Assembly (NCBI GenBank): GCA_900541495.1
Contig: UQKC01000040.1
Coordinates: 1-21,151 of the forward strand
Reading direction: 5' to 3'
Length of the DNA stretch: 21,151 nucleotides
Origin: an uncultured Ruminococcus sp.
GTDB taxonomy: Bacteria; Bacillota; Clostridia; Oscillospirales; Ruminococcaceae
Part shown: one piece after another, positions 13,912 to 21,151 of the stretch
Layout of the letters: each line of letters begins with the position of its first letter
Position numbering within the stretch: the stretch's first letter is position 1
Notes under the pieces: generated by a model
Told to the model about the DNA's origin: nothing
The model's input: only the letters and a program-made list of their open reading frames with translations
The model's database searches: none
Position numbers and translations under genes: made by a program

Positions 13912-15885
13912 ATGGCAAAAAAGAAGAATTATGACAACGAAAGTATCTCGATGCTCAAAGGTGCAGACCGAGTTAGACTTCGTCCTGCCGTTATCTTCGG
14001 TTCGGACGACCTCGAAGGCTGCAAGCACTCCGTTTTTGAGATAATCTCCAACTCCATAGACGAAGCCAGAGGCGGCCACGGCGACAAGATAACCGTTACC
14101 TACTATCAGGATAAGTCTATCGAAGTTGCAGACTGCGGACGAGGCTGCCCCGTTGACTATAACAACGCCGAGGAAAGATATAACTGGGAGCTTGTCTACT
14201 GCGAACTTTACGCAGGCGGCAAATATGACAATTCCGACTATGAATTCTCCCTCGGTCTTAACGGTTTGGGCGCTTGTGCAACGCAGTATGCATCGGAATT
14301 TATGGACGTTGAGGTTCTCCGTGACGGCTTCAAGTATAATCTCCACTTTGAACACGGCGAAAACATCGGCGGACTTTCAAAAGAGCCTTACAAAGGTAAG
14401 CAGACGGGTACCAGAACACGCTGGCGACCCGATACAGCGGTTTTCACCGACATAAATATCGAGCGTGAATACTTCGAGAATATGATGAAAAAGCAGGCTG
14501 TCGTAAACCCGAAAGTCACATTCGTTTTCCGCTATGAGCTTGCAACGGGCGGCTTTGACGAGTCTGTTTATTACTACGAAAACGGCATCACCGACTATAT
14601 CGATGAGATAATCGGCAGTGACGGACTTACTGCCCGACAGTTCGTTTCCTGTGAGCGCAAAGGCCGTGACAGCGACGACCGTCCCGAGTATAAAATGAAG
14701 CTTTCCTGCGCATTTGCTTTCTCAAACAAAGTAAGCTTTCAGGAATATTATCATAACTCCAGCTACCTTGAACACGAGGGTTCACCGCAGAAAGCAGTCC
14801 GTCAGGCATTCCGTTCATTCATCGACAACTATATAAAGACGAGCGGCAAGTATAAAGCAGGCGAAAAGTCGATAAAGGACGATGACGTTCTCGACAGCCT
14901 TGTTCTCGTTTCGTCCACGTTCTCGACATATACTTCTTATGCAAACCAGACCAAGAAGGCTATCAATAATAAGTCTATCTATGACAATATGGTCGATTTT
15001 CTCAAACATTCGCTCGAGGTCTACTTCATTGAAAACCCAGACGATGCGAACAAGATCGCCGACCAGATACTCATAAACAAGCGCAGCCGTGAATCTGCCG
15101 AGCGTATCCGTCAGAATACGAAAAATAACCTCACAAAGCAGATAGACCTTGCAAATATGGTCGAAAAATTTGTAGACTGCCGCACAAAAGACCTTTCAAG
15201 GCGTGAAATTTTCATCGTTGAGGGTGACTCGGCTCTCGGTTCGTGTAAAACAGCCCGTGATGCCGAATTTCAGGCTATCATACCCGTTCGAGGAAAAATT
15301 CTCAACTGCCTTAAAGCCGATTATGCGAAAATTTTCAAGAATGATATCATCACCGACCTTATAAAAGTCCTCGGCTGCGGCGTTGAGGTCACAACCAAGG
15401 CAAACAAAGAGCTTTCAACCTTTAATATCGACAATCTCCGCTGGAATAAAATTATAATCTGTACCGATGCCGATGTCGATGGTTTCCAGATAAGAACGCT
15501 TATCCTTACAATGCTTTACCGCCTTACCCCGACGCTTATCGAGCAGGGCTATGTCTATATCGCAGAATCTCCGCTCTTTGAGATCACAACAAAGGACAAG
15601 ACCTACTTCGCTTATAATGAAAAGGAAAAGGGCGAGATACTCGGAATGATAGGCGACCAGAAATATAAGATAGACCGCTCGAAAGGTCTTGGTGAGAACG
15701 ACCCCGAAATGATGTCGCTCACAACAATGAACCCCGAAACTCGCCGTCTTATAAAGGTAACTCCTGTCGATATGGAAGCAACAGCAAATATGTTCGACCT
15801 TTTGCTCGGTGACAACCTGCAGGGCAGAAAAGACTATATCTCCGAATACGGATGCAAGTATCTTGAACTTGCGGATATTTCATAA
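13912..15885 (+). CDS. Type IIA topoisomerase ATPase subunit, diverged GyrB/ParE paralogue
   Basis: This 657-residue protein is the ATPase and Toprim subunit of a type IIA topoisomerase. In the GHKL ATPase domain, general base Glu43 and Asn47 (VFEIISNSIDEA) and Asp74 (ADCGRGCP) are present, but the usual DNGRG-type sequence is DCGRG and the usual GGLHGVG loop reads GLNGLGA. The QTK loop Lys348 is intact (ANQTKKA). The Toprim domain has Glu437 in VEGDSA, PVRGKILN, and the metal-binding TDADVDG at 518-524. The family is therefore clear and the enzyme looks active. Its divergence from standard GyrB and ParE, and its next-door A subunit, suggest a ParE-like partner in a topoisomerase IV-type enzyme that decatenates daughter chromosomes; the main gyrase is expected elsewhere. 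The ribosome site is weak (AAAGGG ten bases before the ATG). Confidence 0.93.
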   Translation: MAKKKNYDNESISMLKGADRVRLRPAVIFGSDDLEGCKHSVFEIISNSIDEARGGHGDKITVTYYQDKSIEVADCGRGCPVDYNNAEERYNWELVYCELYAGGKYDNSDYEFSLGLNGLGACATQYASEFMDVEVLRDGFKYNLHFEHGENIGGLSKEPYKGKQTGTRTRWRPDTAVFTDINIEREYFENMMKKQAVVNPKVTFVFRYELATGGFDESVYYYENGITDYIDEIIGSDGLTARQFVSCERKGRDSDDRPEYKMKLSCAFAFSNKVSFQEYYHNSSYLEHEGSPQKAVRQAFRSFIDNYIKTSGKYKAGEKSIKDDDVLDSLVLVSSTFSTYTSYANQTKKAINNKSIYDNMVDFLKHSLEVYFIENPDDANKIADQILINKRSRESAERIRQNTKNNLTKQIDLANMVEKFVDCRTKDLSRREIFIVEGDSALGSCKTARDAEFQAIIPVRGKILNCLKADYAKIFKNDIITDLIKVLGCGVEVTTKANKELSTFNIDNLRWNKIIICTDADVDGFQIRTLILTMLYRLTPTLIEQGYVYIAESPLFEITTKDKTYFAYNEKEKGEILGMIGDQKYKIDRSKGLGENDPEMMSLTTMNPETRRLIKVTPVDMEATANMFDLLLGDNLQGRKDYISEYGCKYLELADIS

Positions 15886-15900
15886 AAGGGGGCGGGATAA

Positions 15901-18153
15901 ATGGCAAGAAAAAATTCAGGCAAATCAGCGCCTAAGAAAAAAACAGTCGGTATGCCCGATGCGTATATCGCAGGCAGCGGTATCGTTGCGGAAGAAACTA
16001 TTACAGATACCCTCGAAAAAAACTATATGCCTTATGCGATGAGCGTTATCATCTCCCGTGCGCTCCCCGAGATAGACGGCTTTAAGCCCTCGCACAGAAA
16101 GCTCCTCTATACAATGTATAAAATGGGACTTCTCACGGGTGCAAAAACCAAGTCCGCAAATATCGTCGGACAGACTATGAAGCTCAACCCTCACGGTGAT
16201 GCGGCTATCTACGAAACAATGGTTCGCCTTTCCAAGGGCAACGAAGCGCTTCTTCACCCTTATATCGACAGCAAGGGCAACTTCGGTAAAGCTTACTCCA
16301 AAAATATGGCTTATGCCGCTTCACGATATACCGAAGCAAAGCTTGCTCCGATATGCGCAGAGCTTTTCAGCGATATTGATAAGGACACGGTCGATTTCGT
16401 TCCGAACTACGATAACGAAACCACCGAGCCAACGCTTCTCCCTGCAACATTCCCGTCAGTCCTTGTAAATGCGAATGTCGGAATCGCCGTATCAATGGCG
16501 AGCGCAGTCTGCCCGTTCAACCTCGCAGAAGTCTGCGAAACAACTGTCGGATTGATACGCAATCCCGAGCATGATATAATGTCAACGCTCAAAGGTCCTG
16601 ACTTTCCGGGCGGCGGATTTATAATCTATGACGAACACGAACTGAAAAATGTCTATGAAACGGGCAGAGGTTCAATAAAAATTCGCTCAAAATACAACTT
16701 TGACGAAGCTTCAAACTGTATCGAAGTAACGGAAATACCGCCAACAACGACTATTGAAGCTATTATGGATAAGATAATCGAGCTTGTAAAGGGCGGAAAA
16801 ATAAGCGAAATTTCCTATATCCGTGACGAAACCGACATCAATGGTCTGAAAATAGCTATCGATATCAAAAAGGGCGTTGACCCCGACAAGCTGATGAAAA
16901 AGCTGTTCCGAATGACACCGCTTCAGGATTCCTACGCCTGCAACTTCAATATCCTTATCGGCGGTATGCCAAGGGTAATGGGTGTTCGTGAAATCCTCGA
17001 AGAATGGGTAGCATTCCGCAAAGAGTGTGTAAAGCGAAGAATTTATTTCGAGCTTTCAAAGAAAAAGAGCAAACTCCACCTGCTCAAAGGTTTGAAAAAA
17101 ATACTTCTTGATATTGACAAGGCTGTAAAGATCGTCCGTGAAACCGAGGAAGAAACGGAAGTTGTTCCAAACCTTATGATAGGCTTCGGCATAGACGAAA
17201 CGCAGGCGGATTATGTTGCCGAAATAAAGCTCCGCCATCTCAATAAGGAGTATATCCTCAATCGTATCTCCGAGATAGAGGACCTTGAAAAGTCCATTGC
17301 AGAAATGGAAGATATCCTCAAAGACGATAAAAAGGTCAAGAACCTCATTATCGACGAGCTTAACGAAGTAAGCCGCAAGTACCGCCAGCCGAGAAAAACG
17401 CTCTTTATCTACACTGCAGGCGAGGAGGAAGAAGCTGAAGAGGACGATACACCTGATTTCCCTGTAACGCTCTTCATTTCGCAGAGCGGCTATTTCAAGA
17501 AGATAACTCCTCAGTCGCTCCGTATGTCGGGCGACCAGAAGCTCAAAGAGGGCGACTTTATTGTCAATTCGGTAGAAACAACTAACCGAAGCGAACTGCT
17601 GTTCTTCTCTGATAAAGCGCAGGTCTATAAAAGCAAAACTTCGCTCTTCAAAAATACCAAAGCATCCGAGCTTGGCGTTTATATTCCCGCACAGCTTGGC
17701 TTTGACGACGGCGAAAGCTTCCGTTCGATGATAGTCACCAACGATTACAGCGGCTATCTCATTATGATCTTCGCCAACGGTAAAGTTGCAAAAGTTCCGC
17801 TCAATGCTTACGAAACCAAAACAAACCGCAAAAAGCTTGCCAATGCTTACAGCGATAAATCACCGCTCGTTGCTATGTTCTGCGTTGCCGATAACGAAGA
17901 TATTCTTCTCACGACCTCGAACGGCAGAGCAGTTGTTTTCAATACGGGAATGATACTCCCGAAAACCACCCGTGACACGATAGGCGTTCAGGTAGTAACG
18001 CTCAAAGCAAAGGCAGAAGTAGTCGGGGCGCAGACTGTTCCCGAAGAAAAGAAAGCTGACTATTCAAAATATTACGTTAAAACTATTCCTGCTGCAGGTT
18101 CGCTTGCAAAGGATATAGCCGATGCCGATCAGCTTTCATTCTTAAACATATAA
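15901..18153 (+). CDS. Type IIA topoisomerase cleavage subunit, diverged GyrA/ParC paralogue
   Basis: This 750-residue subunit cuts and rejoins DNA through a tyrosine. The breakage-reunion domain runs from about 40 to 500: YMPYAMSVIISRALPEIDG, the winged-helix region GFKPSHRKLLYTMY, NPHGDAAIYETMVRLS, and catalytic Tyr143 in AASRYTEAKL. At the position that is usually Ser (Ser83 of E. coli GyrA) there is Ala101, and the acidic helix residue is Glu105. The C-terminal part (about 510-740) has degenerate beta-pinwheel blades (YFKKITPQ, AQVYKSK, GKVAKVPL, GRAVVFN) and no recognisable GyrA-box, which favours a ParC-like decatenase over a gyrase. An acidic stretch at about 505-515 joins the two halves. 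AAGGGGGCGGG precedes the ATG and the gap from the ATPase subunit is 15 bases, so the two are made together. A hairpin terminator follows directly. Confidence 0.93.
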   Translation: MARKNSGKSAPKKKTVGMPDAYIAGSGIVAEETITDTLEKNYMPYAMSVIISRALPEIDGFKPSHRKLLYTMYKMGLLTGAKTKSANIVGQTMKLNPHGDAAIYETMVRLSKGNEALLHPYIDSKGNFGKAYSKNMAYAASRYTEAKLAPICAELFSDIDKDTVDFVPNYDNETTEPTLLPATFPSVLVNANVGIAVSMASAVCPFNLAEVCETTVGLIRNPEHDIMSTLKGPDFPGGGFIIYDEHELKNVYETGRGSIKIRSKYNFDEASNCIEVTEIPPTTTIEAIMDKIIELVKGGKISEISYIRDETDINGLKIAIDIKKGVDPDKLMKKLFRMTPLQDSYACNFNILIGGMPRVMGVREILEEWVAFRKECVKRRIYFELSKKKSKLHLLKGLKKILLDIDKAVKIVRETEEETEVVPNLMIGFGIDETQADYVAEIKLRHLNKEYILNRISEIEDLEKSIAEMEDILKDDKKVKNLIIDELNEVSRKYRQPRKTLFIYTAGEEEEAEEDDTPDFPVTLFISQSGYFKKITPQSLRMSGDQKLKEGDFIVNSVETTNRSELLFFSDKAQVYKSKTSLFKNTKASELGVYIPAQLGFDDGESFRSMIVTNDYSGYLIMIFANGKVAKVPLNAYETKTNRKKLANAYSDKSPLVAMFCVADNEDILLTTSNGRAVVFNTGMILPKTTRDTIGVQVVTLKAKAEVVGAQTVPEEKKADYSKYYVKTIPAAGSLAKDIADADQLSFLNI

Positions 18154-18159
18154 AAAATT

Positions 18160-18197
18160 ATCCCGAAAACCAAAGAAATAGGTTTTCGGGATTTTTT
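18160..18197. terminator. Bidirectional terminator between converging genes
   Basis: ATCCCGAAAACC (18160-18171) pairs perfectly with GGTTTTCGGGAT (18181-18192) around a nine-base loop. A T run follows on the plus strand (18192-18197), and on the minus strand AA then six T follow, so it can end both the topoisomerase operon and the leftward gene at 18199-21126. Confidence 0.93.
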
Positions 18198-18198
18198 A

Positions 18199-21126
18199 TC
18201 AGTTTGAAAGCACTGCCTCGGAATACATTACTGCGCCTTTTCCGCAGTTCGGGTGGATATGGTCGAGCAGATAGTAACTGTCGGGCTTTTCGGTAAGCTT
18301 TTGACGGATATAGCCGTTCGCATCTATGAAAATATCACTGTTTTCATTGCAGGACTTTTCGAGAGCACGGCTGTACTCCTCGTTGAGAGCGGTCTTTGCC
18401 GTAAATGAAAGCTTGCAGAATGGGTCGCCATCGGTCGAATACCATGGTGCTATAAACACAAACTGTGCATTAGGAGATTTTTTTATAAGGAGTGATCTCA
18501 GTTCATTCTGACGTGCCGCAAAGTCCTCCGCTGTCATTGCACATACGCTTTCATCACGGTATCTTACATCATTTGTGCCGAGAGCAATAACGTAAAGCTC
18601 TGCCTCGGGGATGCTGTCAATATTATCTATCATATAGGAAACAGTGCATCCGCCTTTGGAGTAATTGCAGATCGTTTTATCGGGGATATATTCCTCGATC
18701 GGTTCATACCATGGACAACCGCCGTTTTTCGTTCCTTCGGTCACACTGTCACCGATAAAGCACACTGAGTTCACATTCTGCATTGCTTTTCCAAGCTTGC
18801 CCGAACGCATTTCATCATTCATTTCAAGACCTCCTGCTTTTGAACGGATGAATCCGTTTTTGTCAAAATAATATCTTTCCGTAACAGACGAAATATCCAT
18901 TTCATGTCCGAATACAACCCTTGTAACAGCAGCATTTGCGTTTTGGACTCTCACAATATCGTCCGTGCTTAACTGTCGGCGTAGAGCCGTGTCGTTCATA
19001 ATGTCATATATGGGCAGTGCGCGGTAGTTCCCGTCCGCAGGTGCTTGCGTGTAAAGAGGGACAATACTTCCGCCAATTATCTCTTTGGTGCTGCGGTCGA
19101 TATAAACGTCAATGAGCATACTTGTATCGCCCTGTTTTTCACGGTAGATATTTGCAAAATTTCCGGGGCAATATGCCGTGAAAACATTCCGTCCGTCATG
19201 ATCTTCGACAACAGCAGGCTCGACCGCGTGAGCATGATCGCCAAGGATAATATCAGCACCGTTCTGTTTGAAAATATCGAACCAGACATTCTGTTCCTCA
19301 TCGGGAAAATTTGAAAACTGTGTTCCGATATGCGGAAGAACGACAATAAGGTCAGGGTCAAGTGTCTTTGCATCGGCAAAATCCTGTTCTACACTTTTTC
19401 TCATGGCTTCAAAAAGTTCGCCGGAAGTTCCCGAAATAATTGATGTAATATACGAAAGATGACCATTGGCCAGTTCTTCGATGTCATATCCGTTGCTGCC
19501 GTATGTATATGCAAGGACAGCTATTTTTAAGCCGTCACAATCAATGAGCTTTATGCGGCTGTTCTGCTTTTCTTCAGCAGTTCTGTATGAACCGATGTGT
19601 TCAAGTCCGATCCCGTCAAGAATATCAAGGGTTCTCGATGCGCCGCTGATATCACGGTCAAGGAGATGATTTGTTGCCGTTGTAACAAGGTCAAATCCTG
19701 CATTCTGTACGGCATTTGCAAAGCTGTCGGGGAAGTTCAGCCAGAGCGTTTTTCCATCGTCAAAATTGCTTGAAGAATAACCTGCCTCCTCACCTGCAGC
19801 AGGACCTTCAAATACACCAATCGCAAGGTCGGCGGAGGAAATGTATTTTTCGGCATATTCAAAAACATCGTCAAACTCATATCCGTTTTCGGTGTATGCA
19901 CGTTTGACCTGATCTTCAAGCAGTATCAGATCGCCTGCAAATGTAATACGAAATGCTTTGTCAAAAGCATTTTGCTGTTCCGATGTCATTATCGGGTACA
20001 TAATATCACTGTCAGTATTTTCGGTTGTATCTGTATTGACTGTGATATCCTCGCCCTTTATCAGTTTTTTTAGATCATCAAAGGATATCCCTGAATAGGA
20101 ATCGATCAAAACAGAAGCAATAAATCCGAATAAAACAATGAGTACAGCGGCTTTGGGTGTTGCCGACTTTCCATCGTTGAACAATTCAGCACCCGATTCG
20201 GCGAATCTGTTTGCATATTTGCAGAATAGATCGTTACCAAATGCAATACAGATCAAAATAGTCGCAGCGATCGATATAATAATGACAGCCGTATTGTTAA
20301 ATTCACCGATGAGATTGCTTATGATGAGCGTAAACGGTCTGTGAAGCAGGAATATCCATAAAGAATTTCTTCCGAACATCGTTAAAAGCGGAATTTTTTT
20401 GCACGGTGAAATGTTTCTCAGTGTAAATATTGCCATTGCAGCAATTATGTAAAGAACAATTCTTCCGAATGCATCGATCGGAGAATTGTATGGGAACATT
20501 TGAAAGGCACTGTCTGAAAATGAAAAAAATTTGTGTGATGTAAATGCAATTATGGCTGTTAGCAGAGCAGCACCGCTGCCAATGAGAATCCTTCTTGGGT
20601 AAGGAGAATTTTCCATGGCTTTACTTTTTTCTTTTGTGAGCAGGTATCCCATCATATAAAACGGATAGAACCCGATTATTCTTGAAACGGCAAATGTATT
20701 GTCTATAGAATCAAAAAAGCCTGCAAACAAAGCAATACCAAAGAGGATCAGTTGTATTTCCTTAAATACCGCAATGTGGTGTGCTGTCAGCCGCCATATG
20801 ACCAAAGCTATCAGAAACCAGTAAGAATACATAGGTTTCAGCAGTGAATCAAAGCCGTATACAAACCCCATGACGCTGTTAAAAATAAAGTACAGAAACA
20901 ATAGCTTTATAATTGCTCCAAAACTGTGTGAATTTTCGCTTTTTCCAAAATATCCACACACAAAAACAAACGCAGGCATATGAAACATATAAATATAGTC
21001 AACAATGCTGTTGATCGCAGACGAGTTGCTTTGAAGCTGATATAAAATATGAGCAAAAACTGTGAGCAGCATTAACAGCCCTTTTATATTGTCCCAATAA
21101 ACGCTTCTTTGCTTTGCAGTTTGCAT
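18199..21126 (-). CDS. Three-domain membrane protein: acyltransferase-3, CapA-like phosphoesterase fold, SGNH hydrolase
   Basis: This 975-residue protein has three recognisable parts. Residues 1 to about 310 are an acyltransferase-3 (OatA-type) membrane domain with about ten hydrophobic helices, the N-terminal signature YWDNIKGLLMLLTVFAHIL with His26, and MFHMPAFVFVCGYF with His49. A further helix at about 326-342 and a linker lead to residues about 393-695, a CapA/PgsA-like domain with FAGDL (Asp399), FEGP (Glu440), TNHLLD (Asn486, His487), LPHIG (His599) and GDHAHAVEP (His631, His633). Residues about 787-975 are an SGNH hydrolase with Ser794 in GDSVTEG, Gly825, Asn852 in GTND, and Asp955/His958 in DHIHPN. 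Known: acyltransferase-3 domains carry acyl groups across the membrane, often to an SGNH domain that acylates cell-wall or exopolysaccharide sugars; CapA-like proteins occur in polyglutamate and capsule synthesis. Inferred: a surface-polymer modification enzyme. The start at 21126 follows AAAGGAAA; an ATG six codons earlier overlaps that site. Confidence 0.88.
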   Translation of the reverse strand: MQTAKQRSVYWDNIKGLLMLLTVFAHILYQLQSNSSAINSIVDYIYMFHMPAFVFVCGYFGKSENSHSFGAIIKLLFLYFIFNSVMGFVYGFDSLLKPMYSYWFLIALVIWRLTAHHIAVFKEIQLILFGIALFAGFFDSIDNTFAVSRIIGFYPFYMMGYLLTKEKSKAMENSPYPRRILIGSGAALLTAIIAFTSHKFFSFSDSAFQMFPYNSPIDAFGRIVLYIIAAMAIFTLRNISPCKKIPLLTMFGRNSLWIFLLHRPFTLIISNLIGEFNNTAVIIISIAATILICIAFGNDLFCKYANRFAESGAELFNDGKSATPKAAVLIVLFGFIASVLIDSYSGISFDDLKKLIKGEDITVNTDTTENTDSDIMYPIMTSEQQNAFDKAFRITFAGDLILLEDQVKRAYTENGYEFDDVFEYAEKYISSADLAIGVFEGPAAGEEAGYSSSNFDDGKTLWLNFPDSFANAVQNAGFDLVTTATNHLLDRDISGASRTLDILDGIGLEHIGSYRTAEEKQNSRIKLIDCDGLKIAVLAYTYGSNGYDIEELANGHLSYITSIISGTSGELFEAMRKSVEQDFADAKTLDPDLIVVLPHIGTQFSNFPDEEQNVWFDIFKQNGADIILGDHAHAVEPAVVEDHDGRNVFTAYCPGNFANIYREKQGDTSMLIDVYIDRSTKEIIGGSIVPLYTQAPADGNYRALPIYDIMNDTALRRQLSTDDIVRVQNANAAVTRVVFGHEMDISSVTERYYFDKNGFIRSKAGGLEMNDEMRSGKLGKAMQNVNSVCFIGDSVTEGTKNGGCPWYEPIEEYIPDKTICNYSKGGCTVSYMIDNIDSIPEAELYVIALGTNDVRYRDESVCAMTAEDFAARQNELRSLLIKKSPNAQFVFIAPWYSTDGDPFCKLSFTAKTALNEEYSRALEKSCNENSDIFIDANGYIRQKLTEKPDSYYLLDHIHPNCGKGAVMYSEAVLSN

Positions 21127-21151
21127 AATAAAATTTCCTTTCATTCCGATT

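Noticed and set aside
13243..14355. Long open frame of 370 codons on the minus strand opposite prmA and the topoisomerase ATPase gene
   Set aside because: It is antisense to two well-supported genes, spans their junction, lacks a ribosome site and has no recognisable domain.
1..21151. CRISPR array or insertion sequence
   Set aside because: No regularly spaced repeat series, and no transposase with flanking inverted repeats, was seen anywhere in the window.

Overview
The window looks like chromosome from a low-to-moderate GC Gram-positive of the Clostridia, most like a gut or rumen Ruminococcus-type bacterium. The reasons are strong purine-rich Shine-Dalgarno sites, consensus TTGACA/TATAAT promoters with 17-base spacers, a T-box leader on the trp operon, an endoglucanase-type GH5 enzyme, and a diverged second type II topoisomerase pair. 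No 16S or other marker gene is present, so the genus is an inference.

Positions 1 to about 4,360 are the right-hand part of an integrated mobile element whose left end lies outside the window. It holds the start of a leftward gene, a 50-residue basic protein, a divergent regulatory pair (a small Cro-like XRE protein and a self-cleaving CI/LexA-type S24 repressor) with shared repeats between facing promoters, an AT-rich gene of unknown function, and a large serine recombinase. The recombinase frame runs through its own terminator and stops inside the 3' end of a chromosomal tRNA-Lys gene, which suggests the element boundary lies near there.

Positions 4,485 to 12,763 are leftward chromosomal genes: tRNA-Lys, a cytoplasmic-looking GH5 glycoside hydrolase with its own promoter and a hairpin at the mRNA 5' end, and a complete tryptophan operon in the order trpE-trpGD-trpC-trpF-trpB-trpA. 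The operon starts at a consensus promoter. A tryptophan T-box, with a UGG specifier and a terminator/antiterminator, senses uncharged tRNA-Trp. TrpE and TrpG make anthranilate, and the remaining enzymes convert it to tryptophan without gaps in the pathway.

Positions 12,844 to 18,197 are rightward: prmA (ribosomal protein L11 methyltransferase) followed 15 bases later by a GyrB/ParE-like gene, then after another 15 bases a GyrA/ParC-like gene, closed by a bidirectional terminator. The topoisomerase pair keeps its catalytic residues but is diverged, including Ala at the usual quinolone-contact Ser.

Positions 18,199 to 21,126 encode a leftward 975-residue protein joining a membrane acyltransferase-3 domain, a CapA-type phosphoesterase-like domain and an SGNH hydrolase domain. 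This three-part architecture is the most unusual single gene in the window.
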